NCBI GenBank assembly: GCA_964426945.1
Contig: CAYRSS010000033.1
Location: 1 to 44,476 of the forward strand
DNA from: CAYRSS01 sp964426945
Lineage (GTDB): Bacteria > Planctomycetota > Phycisphaerae > UBA1845
Direction: 5' to 3'
Length of the DNA: 44,476 nucleotides
Both the position numbers and the translations under genes were made by a program. Of the stretch, positions 8,946 through 15,862 are shown one piece after another. Every line of letters begins with the position of its first letter. Within the stretch, counting starts at the first letter, position 1. Below the pieces are notes generated by a model. It had not been told where the DNA came from. It saw only the letters and a list, made by a program, of their open reading frames with translations, and ran no database searches.

Positions 8946-10103
8946 TCAGCCGATGATTCCGCCGCCGCTGACGGAGATGCCCTTGAGTCGCATCTTCAAT
9001 TCGTCCGGGTTCGGGGCGGCAGCGTAGGCGGTTTTAACCGAGATGTACTCGTTTTCAACCAGCTGACGCAGCGATTCGGTGAAGTCCAGCATGCCCTCGT
9101 GGTACGAACCCTTGATGACGGCGTGCAGTTCGGAGTCGCGTTCCTCGCCGATCAGCTTGCGCACCGTGCTGTTGCACACCATGATCTCGCAGGTGGGAAT
9201 GCGCGGGATGTCGGGCCGCAGCCCCGGCAGCAGCTTCATGCACATGATAGCCTGCAGGTTGAACACCAGCGAAGTGCGGATCATCGCCCGGGCCTCTTCG
9301 GGGAAGAGCTCGAGGATACGGGTGATCGTGCTGGCCGCGTTCGACGCGTGAATCGTGCCGAACACGAGGTGGCCCGTCTCGGCGGCGGCCAGCGCGGCAG
9401 AGAACGTTTCCTGGTCGCGCATCTCACCGATGAGGATCACGTCGGGATCCTCGCGCATGAGGTACTTCAGCGCGTCGGCGAAGTTCTGCACGTCGATGCC
9501 GATTTCGCGCTGGTTGATGAACGCCTTCTTGTCCTCGTAGAGGAACTCGATCGGATCCTCGACGGTGACGATGTGGCAGGCGCGTTCCTGGTTGATCTGC
9601 TCGAGCATCGCCGCGATCGTCGTGCTCTTACCGCTGCCCGTGATACCCGCCAGGAGGATGAGTCCCTGGTGCAGTTTGGCCAGTTCCTTCAGTACTGGAG
9701 GCAGGTGGAGCTGGTCGTAGCCCAGAATCTCGCGGGGGACGCGGCGTGCGGCCATCGACGTCTTGCCGCGCTGGCGGAAGATGTTGATGCGGAAGCGGTC
9801 CATCCCGTTGTCGAGCTGGTGCGCGAAGTCCATCGAGCCCTTCTCGAAGTACCGCGCGATCTGCTTCTCGGTCATGATCTCGAACGCCATCGACTCGATG
9901 GTCTCGTTGTTCAGGGGCTCGCCGTCGACATTGCGGATCGAGCCCTTGATCCGGAGCTTCGCGGGCGTGTCCGCCTTCAGGTGAAGGTCCGAGGCCCCGA
10001 GCTTGCGCATCGACTTGAAGTACTTGTCGATCTTGAATGGCCCCGTCTTCTGGGGCGCGCGGTCGCCTGAAAAATCAGTCGAGGAGGTTTCTGGGAGGTT
10101 CAT
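8946..10103 (-). CDS. pilT: PilT-type twitching motility / retraction ATPase
   Basis: The 385-aa protein has all the hallmarks of PilT, the hexameric ATPase that depolymerises type IV pili at the inner-membrane base. It has an N-terminal PAS-like domain with ASDLHLKADTPAKLRI, Walker A GITGSGKST (about 153-161), an Asp box near VEDPIEF, Walker B DVILIGEMRD, and the His box GTIHASN. VRKLIGE near residue 314 corresponds to the PilT AIRNLIRE motif. I chose ATG at 10103 (product begins MNLPETSS) because PilT homology starts shortly after it; the frame stays open to 10340 but that extension is Arg/Gly-rich and not PilT-like. It heads an operon with the degenerate GspE-like and CvpA-like genes. It could equally be the paralogue PilU. 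Confidence 0.92.
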   Translation of the reverse strand: MNLPETSSTDFSGDRAPQKTGPFKIDKYFKSMRKLGASDLHLKADTPAKLRIKGSIRNVDGEPLNNETIESMAFEIMTEKQIARYFEKGSMDFAHQLDNGMDRFRINIFRQRGKTSMAARRVPREILGYDQLHLPPVLKELAKLHQGLILLAGITGSGKSTTIAAMLEQINQERACHIVTVEDPIEFLYEDKKAFINQREIGIDVQNFADALKYLMREDPDVILIGEMRDQETFSAALAAAETGHLVFGTIHASNAASTITRILELFPEEARAMIRTSLVFNLQAIMCMKLLPGLRPDIPRIPTCEIMVCNSTVRKLIGEERDSELHAVIKGSYHEGMLDFTESLRQLVENEYISVKTAYAAAPNPDELKMRLKGISVSGGGIIG

Positions 10104-10468
10104 CCTGGTTTCCGTCACGCTCCGTAGTGCTAGAGCAGTCGGCGGTCGACGCCCATCCCCTCCGGGACCGGGAAGCGCCCCCACCCGACCCCGTCGTTCG
10201 CGACGGGAGGAGTCACGGCAAGCCGGCCCGCCCCAGGGGAGGCGGGCGTGGTGACGCAGCCGAGCCCCGACCCTCCGGCGGGGAGCCCAGCCGCGCGAGA
10301 CCCGCATTCTACGCCAAGCCAGCCTGCCTTCAAGCGGCAAGGCGTCGCACGCCGGTGGGGCTGACAGGGGCCTGCGGTGACACCCTGGACGGCACGCCGA
10401 GCACCCCTCCGGGCGGCAGGGGCGAGCGCGGCGGTCTGGGCGACCCGCAGCCTCAGCCGAATCGCGCT
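10104..10468. other. 365-base gap between SDR gene and pilT; one hairpin seen
   Basis: No gene is supported here. The only notable element is a 7-bp perfect stem with a TTCG loop at 10190-10207 (CCCGTCG-TTCG-CGACGGG), about 90 bases upstream of pilT. It has no U-tract on either strand, so it is at best a leader structure in the pilT mRNA. No convincing promoter was found. Confidence 0.4.
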
Positions 10469-11224
10469 TCAGGCAAGACTTCGCCCGCCGTCGACCGTGA
10501 GAATCTGACCCGTGATGAACTCGCTCTCGGCAAGGAATCGGCAGGCGGCGGCGATATCCGCCGGCCGGCCGGCCCGACCTAGTGGGATTCTGGACACGAG
10601 CCGTTTCTGTTCGTCTGTTGGCGTGCCCTGGGGGAACTCGGCGATGCCCGGCGCCACCCCGTTGACGAGTACGTCGGGGGCCATCGCCCGGGCCAGACCC
10701 CGGGTTAGTGCTACGAGTCCGGCTTTGGACACGCTGTAGGCCAGCCGGCTGGGCCAGGGGCGATCAGAGGCGATGTCGCAGAGGGTGATGATCCGCCCGT
10801 GCCCGCCAGAGACGAGCAGGGGGGCGGCGTGGTGCGTCAGCCCGGCTACCGCGGACAGGTTTACCCGCAAGACGCCGTCCCATCGGGCGATGTCAAACGA
10901 GGCGAGATCGTCGGCGCCGAGGTCGGGGAACACCGCCGCGTTGTGCACGAGGATGTCGAGGCGTCCGAGTGCGTCGGCCGTCTCGCCGACGACACCCGCC
11001 CAACTGACGGGCTCCGCCAGGTCAGCCCGGACCACGGCGGCGCGACGCCCGGCGGCGCGAATCTGCGCTGCGAGCTGCTCCGCTTCCTGGATGGACGTGC
11101 GGCAGTGGACGCCGACGTCGCATCCGGCGTCCGCAAGCGCTTGGCAGATCGCGCGTCCGACACGCCTGCCGCCGCCTGTGACGAGCGCTACGCGCCCTCC
11201 GAGCGTTTGACGTGTCTCGGACAT
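10469..11224 (-). CDS. SDR oxidoreductase, pteridine reductase (PTR1/FolM)-like
   Basis: The 251-aa short-chain dehydrogenase has cofactor motif TGGGRRVG (residues 16-23), with arginine placed as in the TGxxxRxG motif of pteridine reductases, which indicates NADPH preference. Downstream are NAA (about 95-97) and the YSVSK pair Tyr163 and Lys167. The residue 13 positions before the catalytic tyrosine is Asp150, as in PTR1 and FolM, where Asp replaces the usual SDR serine. This points to reduction of dihydrobiopterin, dihydromonapterin or dihydrofolate-like substrates, though substrate assignment is inference. The start ATG shares its A with the stop of the upstream TPR gene (TGATG), so it is the last gene of the dnaJ-led operon. 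Confidence 0.85.
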   Translation of the reverse strand: MSETRQTLGGRVALVTGGGRRVGRAICQALADAGCDVGVHCRTSIQEAEQLAAQIRAAGRRAAVVRADLAEPVSWAGVVGETADALGRLDILVHNAAVFPDLGADDLASFDIARWDGVLRVNLSAVAGLTHHAAPLLVSGGHGRIITLCDIASDRPWPSRLAYSVSKAGLVALTRGLARAMAPDVLVNGVAPGIAEFPQGTPTDEQKRLVSRIPLGRAGRPADIAAACRFLAESEFITGQILTVDGGRSLA

Positions 11225-12747
11225 CAGCGTGGCTCCGCGTCCACCGTCGGAGGGCCCCCGGGCCCGGCACCGTCCATTCCCGCCAATACACGGGCGAGGG
11301 CATCGATCTCCGCGGCTTCCTCCATCAGCGAGCCGTCCAGCGCGAGGGCCCGTTGCAACGCTCGCTCCGCGCCGTCGGCGTCCCCCGTTCGGGCCAGGCA
11401 GACGGCCAGCGCAAAGTGGGGCAGCGCCTGGACTTCGTCGAGTTCGATGGCTGCTTGAAAGGAGTCGATCGCCGCGGTCAGGTCCCCCGCATTCAGGAGC
11501 CCGATGCCGCGCCGGTGATAGAGTGCCGCCGAGGGCGCAAGCCGCAGCGCCTGATCAAACGCGGCGACCGCGTCGGTGGGTTGCCTCAAGGCCAGCAGCG
11601 CGGTGCCGAGCCAGTCGTGCGCCTCGGCGTCGCGCGGCGCCGCTGTCGTCCAGGCACGGAGGGGTTCGACCGCCTCGCGCGGGCGGTCGGCGCGCACCAG
11701 CGCAGGGCCGAGGAGCGTGAGCATTTCGAGATCATCTGCATGGTCGGTCAGCACCCCGGCGGCTTTCTCCGCGGCGGCCGACCAGTTGCCCTCGGCGAAG
11801 AGAACCCTCGCGGCCAGCCTGCGGAGAGCTGGATTCGCGCGATCCGTCGCCTCCGCCAGCTCCAGCAGCCGCCGGGCCTGTCGTGTTTCGCCGCGGTCGA
11901 GCGCCAGCGCGCCGGCCGCCGCGGCTGCGGCTGAGAGCAGAGCCGGATCGTCGCCGGTGTTCGAGGTTCCGAGGAGCCGGTCCAGTGCGGCGGTGGCCGC
12001 CAGGTCGTCCCGCTGAGCCAGTGCGATCCTCGCGAGGAGCCAAAGTCGGTCGGGTAGCTTCGCCGCGTCGACGCACGCCTCCACGCTTCCCTCGGCATGC
12101 GCGCGGGCCTCGGCGAAGAACCCGCGGCGGAGATAGACCTCCGCCAGCAGCTGTGCCGCGGCGCCGTCGGCGTGTCCCGTATCGATTGCCAGATCGGCCC
12201 AGTGAATGGCCGCGTCGTCATCACCGGTTGCCGCGGCGAGCTCCGCGGCTGCGAAGGCGGCATCAGCCGTAATCTCCTGCCCGGCCACCGCGGCCGTATC
12301 CAGCGCTCGCAGCGCCAGCCTCGCGGCGTCGGCGTCCCACGAAGGCGTGCCCATGGTTGTGCGAATCGAGAGCAGCCGCGTGGCGTCGGATTCGGGCGGG
12401 CCGCCGTCGGGCGGAGTCGACCGCCGCGGACGTCTTGCGGGCTTACCTGTATCGCTGCCGGTCGGGGCCGGCTCGGGGGGTGTTACCGTCTCGACTGCGG
12501 CGCGCTCCCGCTCGATACGGGCGGTTTCTGAGCGCTGGAGAGCGGCCACCTGCGCTTCGAGCGTGCCCAGGCGCTCGTCAGCAGCGGAGAGGCGATCTTC
12601 GATGCGGTTGGATTCGCGGCGGAGGCGGGCGTTCTGCAGGATCGCGACGATCGCAATGGTCAGGACCAGGATGCAGGCACCGGCAAGCTGCGCTGCGGCG
12701 AGCCGATTGATCCTGCGGTAGGTCAGGTCCTCACGACGGTAGTCCAT
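11224..12747 (-). CDS. Membrane-anchored TPR protein
   Basis: The 507-aa protein has a short basic N-terminus, one membrane segment (about residues 16-38), a predicted coiled coil (about 42-80, heptads in RLRRESNRIEDRLSAADERL), a Pro/Arg-rich linker, and then about 370 residues of helical repeats. The C-terminal third has recognisable TPR units (for example DWLGTALLALRQPTDAVAAF and YHRRGIGLLNAGDLTAAIDS). TPR domains mediate protein-protein contacts. Its first 17 bases overlap the end of the small membrane-protein gene, and its stop overlaps the SDR start, so all four genes are probably co-translated. The partner is unknown. Confidence 0.82.
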   Translation of the reverse strand: MDYRREDLTYRRINRLAAAQLAGACILVLTIAIVAILQNARLRRESNRIEDRLSAADERLGTLEAQVAALQRSETARIERERAAVETVTPPEPAPTGSDTGKPARRPRRSTPPDGGPPESDATRLLSIRTTMGTPSWDADAARLALRALDTAAVAGQEITADAAFAAAELAAATGDDDAAIHWADLAIDTGHADGAAAQLLAEVYLRRGFFAEARAHAEGSVEACVDAAKLPDRLWLLARIALAQRDDLAATAALDRLLGTSNTGDDPALLSAAAAAAGALALDRGETRQARRLLELAEATDRANPALRRLAARVLFAEGNWSAAAEKAAGVLTDHADDLEMLTLLGPALVRADRPREAVEPLRAWTTAAPRDAEAHDWLGTALLALRQPTDAVAAFDQALRLAPSAALYHRRGIGLLNAGDLTAAIDSFQAAIELDEVQALPHFALAVCLARTGDADGAERALQRALALDGSLMEEAAEIDALARVLAGMDGAGPGGPPTVDAEPR

Positions 12748-12913
12748 GGAGGGCTCCGGAGGGTAGGACGGCGCGCGTTTCGGGTGGAAGGACCGGCGTG
12801 GCCCGGCAAAGGGCGTTAATCCAGACGAATACGATGAACGCCGCGCCGAGCAGGGCCACGGAGAGCGCCGTGCGGACGCGCTGTTTGTCGGATCCGGAGG
12901 TACCCAGCGTCAT
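12731..12913 (-). CDS. Small single-TM protein (60 aa)
   Basis: A short gene supported mainly by context. It begins with an ATG overlapping the DnaJ-like stop by four bases (ATGA) and runs 17 bases into the TPR gene. The product has a hydrophilic, basic N-terminus (DKQRVR) and one clear membrane segment (about residues 16-36), followed by a Pro-rich tail. I do not recognise a family. The overlaps on both sides argue for a real, coupled small membrane protein, perhaps an anchor or partner of the neighbouring membrane TPR protein. Confidence 0.6.
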   Translation of the reverse strand: MTLGTSGSDKQRVRTALSVALLGAAFIVFVWINALCRATPVLPPETRAVLPSGALHGLPS

Positions 12914-13908
12914 GCCTGCACCTCCTGCCAGGCGGAACCCGAACGCGGGCTGCCCTCGCCGGTATCGCGAAATCGCTCCATCAATTGGCGCTGCGCGTCG
13001 GTGGGCTGGCGGGGCGGGACAATCTGGATCGTGATGTAGAGGTCGCCGCGATCGCTGCCCGTCCGGCTCGGCCCACCTTTTCCGCGGAGGCGCAGCCGCG
13101 CATGGCTGGCCGTGCCCGGCGGGATGTTGACGGTGGCAGCGCCCTCCAGCGTCGGCACATCGATCTTGGCGCCCAGAACGGCTTCGGAGAGGGTGACGGG
13201 CAGGTCGAGATGCAGGTCGGCGCCCTCGCGGCGGAAGAACGGATGGGGCTCGACCTGGCAGATGATGAACATGTCCCCCGGCCCGCCGCCCGCGACGCCG
13301 GGGTGCCCCTTGCCCTCGAGGCGGATGCGCTGACCGTCGGCGACGCCGGGCGGAATGCGCACTTCAAGCGTCTCGGTACGCTGATCCGAGCCGGAACGCA
13401 GTTTCACCGTCACCGCGGCTCCTTCCACCGCTTGGCGGAAGGTGAGGCGCAGAGTCTTCTCCGCGTCCGCGCCGCGCTGCGGTTCGGCCCGCGGCGGGGC
13501 GGTGCCACGGCGTCGGCCGCGGCCGCCGAGAATCTGCTCGAAGATACTCGGCGAGGCCTCTGCGCCGGCTCTCGTGTCGCCGAATCCGAAGGTGCTGAAC
13601 AGATCAGCGAGATCCTCCACGTTCACCGTGGACCCGCCGCCCCAAGTGTACACCTGCTCGCCCTGAGGTCCGGTCTTGTAGGACCCCACAGCGACATCGC
13701 CGAACCGATCATATTCCGACCGCTTCGCCGGGTCTTTCAGCACGTCATAGGCCTGCTGGACCTCCTTGAACCGGGTCTCGGCCGCGCCGTCGTCGGGGTT
13801 CCGATCCGGGTGGTACTTCTTGCTCAGCTCCCGGTATGCCCGTTTGATCTGCTCCGGCGTGGCCGAACGGCTCACGCCGAGGACTTCGTAGTAATCACGC
13901 TTGCTCAT
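12910..13908 (-). CDS. DnaJ-like co-chaperone without zinc finger (CbpA type)
   Basis: The 332-aa protein starts with a canonical J domain (residues 1-70) with HPD at 33-35, the motif that stimulates DnaK ATPase. A short Gly/Phe-containing and basic linker follows, then the two beta-sandwich substrate-binding domains (IPPGVADGQRIRLEGKG and IPPGTASHARLRLRGKG mark their conserved turns). The CxxCxGxG zinc-finger repeats of DnaJ are absent, making it a type II J-protein such as CbpA. It is the first gene of a four-gene operon with a small membrane protein, a TPR protein and an SDR. A promoter fits about 90 bases upstream. Confidence 0.92.
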   Translation of the reverse strand: MSKRDYYEVLGVSRSATPEQIKRAYRELSKKYHPDRNPDDGAAETRFKEVQQAYDVLKDPAKRSEYDRFGDVAVGSYKTGPQGEQVYTWGGGSTVNVEDLADLFSTFGFGDTRAGAEASPSIFEQILGGRGRRRGTAPPRAEPQRGADAEKTLRLTFRQAVEGAAVTVKLRSGSDQRTETLEVRIPPGVADGQRIRLEGKGHPGVAGGGPGDMFIICQVEPHPFFRREGADLHLDLPVTLSEAVLGAKIDVPTLEGAATVNIPPGTASHARLRLRGKGGPSRTGSDRGDLYITIQIVPPRQPTDAQRQLMERFRDTGEGSPRSGSAWQEVQA

Positions 13909-13968
13909 GCTGATTGAATGCGATCCTGCAGGCGCGGCGGGGCCGTGGCGTGTGGCTCCCGCCCGGTC

Positions 13969-13984
13969 GCGGCAGCGCTGCCGC
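13969..13984. other. Perfect 16-base palindrome in the dnaJ-like 5' UTR
   Basis: GCGGCAGCGCTGCCGC is fully self-complementary. It lies about 60 bases upstream of the DnaJ-like start and just downstream of its putative promoter, so it would be in the leader RNA. It could be an operator or an RNA hairpin. It does not match the CIRCE consensus. Confidence 0.45.
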
Positions 13985-14004
13985 CGCGCGCGCCGGGTCT
14001 AACC

Positions 14005-14034
14005 AGTATACGCACACCATCCGCGGCGGGCCAA
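14005..14034 (-). promoter_or_regulatory. Sigma-70-like promoter of the dnaJ-like operon
   Basis: On the minus strand TTGGCC (14034-14029) and TATACT (14010-14005) are spaced by 18 bases. The predicted start near 13998 gives a leader of about 90 bases before the DnaJ-like ATG. Confidence 0.55.
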
Positions 14035-14052
14035 CGGGCCAGTCGCCCGGGC

Positions 14053-15495
14053 CTACTCAGTGGCCATTTGCTCGGCCATCCGGGTCGCGGCCGCAGGGGC
14101 TTCGCTGGGCGGCCCCAGCAGGTTGATCCGCCGCCACGCGCCACCGCGCCATCGCCACCACAGGAACAAGGCGGTGACGATGATGAGCGTGGAGGAGGCG
14201 ATCCACGGCCCGATGCTGCCCAACCCGGGGAAGAACCAGGTCATGGCGTAACCGCCGCCGATGATGATCGACCAGGTGCTGGCCACGAAGAAAATCGAGG
14301 GCCAGAACGTGTCGCCCGCCCCGCGGAGCGCGAACGTGTAGTTGATTCCCAGAGCGTCGAACAACTGGAAGATGCCGGCGCAGATCATGACGCGGGCACC
14401 GATGCGGATCACCTCTTCATTATCACTGAACAGGCCGATCAGCGGCCCGCCGGCCGCCAGGTAGAGCACCGAGAGGCCGCCCATGTACACGAGCGTCAGC
14501 AAGACCGCCGAGCGGGTGTGCCGCACGGCCAGATCGGGGTCGCCGGCGCCGATCGCTTTGCCCACCAGCGAGGAGAGCGCCATGCCGACGCCGAGCGCCG
14601 GCATGAACGCGATCCGCATGTACTGCCACGAGGCATTGGTGGCAATCAGCGCAACCGTCCCGAATTTCGTCCCCACAAGCACGGTGACGAAGATCGTCCA
14701 GACGGTCACCTCGCTGAGCCACTGCAACCCGCACGGAAGTCCGACGCGGAGCAGCGCGAGCATCTCACGCAGCGACGGCCGCCAGCCGCTGCGCGTGTGG
14801 AAGACCGCGTCGATCTGCGGACCCAGCGCGGAAACCAGCAGCCGCAGCGTGCGGTAGACGTTGGCGGCGAATGTGCCCCATGCCGCGCCCTCGATGCCCA
14901 TTGGCTCGATGCCGAAGAAGCCGAACATCAGGGCGGCGCTGATCACGATGTTGACCAGGTTCGCTTCGAGAGCGGACCACATGGTGATCCACGGCTTGTG
15001 CACGCCAATGAAGAAATGCCCCAGGCCGTTGGAGGCGATGGTGGGCGCCGCAGAAAAGAGGGCCACACGGGCGTACGCAAACTCCATCGCCTGCACCTCC
15101 GGGGCGTGGCCGATCGCGGCGATGCCCCATCGCAGGAGCGGTATCAGCGCCACGCCGATCGCACCGAAGATGGCCGACAGGTAGAGCATCTGCCAGGCGC
15201 AGGAGCCGCACCGCGCATTGTCGCCGCGGCCCATCGCCTGCGAGGCGAAGGTCGTCACGATCGATGCGACTCCCATGCCGACGCACAGGTAGGACCACGT
15301 CAGCATCTGGCTGGGCAGGATGGCGGCGGCTGCGGCCTCGATGCCCAGCATCGTCACCATCACGTAGTCTGCGACGTCCATCAGGGCACGCGAACTGGTC
15401 GTGATCACCACGGGGATGATCATCGCGATGACCGCACGCAGTTCGCCTGACCCCGCCTTCCCGGCGGGGCGCTTCAGGTTCAGATTGGAAGACAA
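14053..15495 (-). CDS. MATE family multidrug/metabolite efflux transporter
   Basis: A polytopic protein with about twelve hydrophobic segments in two related halves, typical of MATE antiporters that export cationic or aromatic compounds using Na+ or H+ gradients. The N-terminal half opens with SGELRAVIAMIIPVVITTSS and ALMDVADYVMVTMLG, a clear MATE first-helix pattern. The open frame reaches a GTG at 15537, but that codon lies inside a terminator hairpin, so I place the start at the TTG at 15495 (480 aa), just after the U-tract. The ATG at 15423 would remove part of the conserved N-terminus. No strong ribosome binding site is visible. Expression may depend on read-through of the upstream terminator. 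The substrate is unknown; the divergent neighbour is adenine deaminase. Confidence 0.88.
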   Translation of the reverse strand: MSSNLNLKRPAGKAGSGELRAVIAMIIPVVITTSSRALMDVADYVMVTMLGIEAAAAAILPSQMLTWSYLCVGMGVASIVTTFASQAMGRGDNARCGSCAWQMLYLSAIFGAIGVALIPLLRWGIAAIGHAPEVQAMEFAYARVALFSAAPTIASNGLGHFFIGVHKPWITMWSALEANLVNIVISAALMFGFFGIEPMGIEGAAWGTFAANVYRTLRLLVSALGPQIDAVFHTRSGWRPSLREMLALLRVGLPCGLQWLSEVTVWTIFVTVLVGTKFGTVALIATNASWQYMRIAFMPALGVGMALSSLVGKAIGAGDPDLAVRHTRSAVLLTLVYMGGLSVLYLAAGGPLIGLFSDNEEVIRIGARVMICAGIFQLFDALGINYTFALRGAGDTFWPSIFFVASTWSIIIGGGYAMTWFFPGLGSIGPWIASSTLIIVTALFLWWRWRGGAWRRINLLGPPSEAPAAATRMAEQMATE

Positions 15496-15508
15496 GGGGA
15501 GAATCCTG

Positions 15509-15545
15509 AAAAAAAGACCCCGGGAGCCAGGAGGCACCCGGGGTC
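15509..15545 (-). terminator. Strong intrinsic terminator upstream of the MATE gene
   Basis: Read on the minus strand, a perfect 9-bp stem (GACCCCGGG at 15545-15537 with CCCGGGGTC at 15524-15516) has a 12-base loop and is followed at once by seven uridines (15515-15509). It ends the short transcript driven by the promoter at 15700-15727 and sits 13 bases before the proposed MATE start, the position of an attenuator. Confidence 0.8.
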
Positions 15546-15573
15546 GCAGAAATCGCGTCTGGTCGAGCGACGG

Positions 15574-15669
15574 CTACGGGGCGCCTCCACGCCAAGGCGG
15601 CGACGACGGACGATTAGCGTTCGTCCCGTCGGGCCGCTTGCAGGAGATGATCGTGCTCGTGTGGTACAT
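15574..15669 (-). CDS. Candidate 31-residue peptide, leader peptide or mini-gene
   Basis: A short ORF lies exactly between a good promoter and a strong terminator. It starts with ATG at 15669 about 24 bases after the predicted transcription start, begins MYHTSTIISCKRPDGTN, contains one Cys and one Trp near the end (PPWRGG), and stops with TAG 28 bases before the terminator stem. The first 16 codons after the start all end in G or C, as expected of coding sequence in this genome. A weak GGCGGA is 8 bases upstream of the ATG. Its last codons can pair with the terminator's 5' arm. I know no homologue; it could be a leader peptide that senses translation or an independent small protein. Confidence 0.45.
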   Translation of the reverse strand: MYHTSTIISCKRPDGTNANRPSSPPWRGGAP

Positions 15670-15699
15670 AGCCAGAATCCGCCAGCCGTTAATGCAACT

Positions 15700-15727
15700 A
15701 CTATACCCGATTGTCAGTCGGAGTCAA
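15700..15727 (-). promoter_or_regulatory. Sigma-70-like promoter of the MATE leader unit
   Basis: On the minus strand TTGACT (15727-15722) and TATAGT (15705-15700) have a 16-base spacer, five of six matches to each consensus box. The predicted start is the A at 15693. Confidence 0.68.
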
Positions 15728-15862
15728 CCGTCGATGCGAGAACGCGGGCGCCCCGGACGGAGGCGCATCCCGCGCCGGCGGTTAAACTCGCCGCGCGCCG
15801 GCCGGCCCGTGTCGAGGATGTGAGCCCGCAGCGGGCTGGCCGCGACAGGGGAGCTGCGAATC

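Larger units (their letters stand above)
15509..15693 (-). ncRNA. Short structured leader or sRNA transcript (about 185 nt)
   Basis: Boundaries are set by the predicted start at 15693 and the U-tract ending at 15509. The RNA can form a 9-bp hairpin with one bulge (UCGUCCGUC with GACGGGACGA around 15602-15627) and a 7-bp long-range stem (GGCUAUG near 15673 with CGUAGCC near 15572). The segment 15588-15579 can pair over 10 bp (one G-U) with 15539-15530, which contains the inner part of the terminator's 5' arm, a possible antiterminator. No known riboswitch class was recognised. Confidence 0.5.

Noticed and set aside
10104..10340. N-terminal extension of PilT to 10340
   Set aside because: The 79 extra residues are Arg/Gly/Pro-rich and unlike any PilT N-terminus; the ATG at 10103 precedes the conserved region by a normal distance.
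13918..15450. 510-codon plus-strand open frame
   Set aside because: It is antisense to the MATE gene; the product is a His/Arg/Gln-rich run with no domain, typical of a GC-rich shadow frame.
15496..15537. GTG start of the MATE gene at 15537
   Set aside because: The codon lies in the loop of the intrinsic terminator and the first codons would be the U-tract; a start downstream is more likely.
15509..15693. 6S RNA or a known riboswitch
   Set aside because: Size and terminator fit, but I could not form the long closing stem between the two ends with a central bubble required for 6S RNA, and no conserved core of guanidine, purine or Mn2+ riboswitches was recognised.
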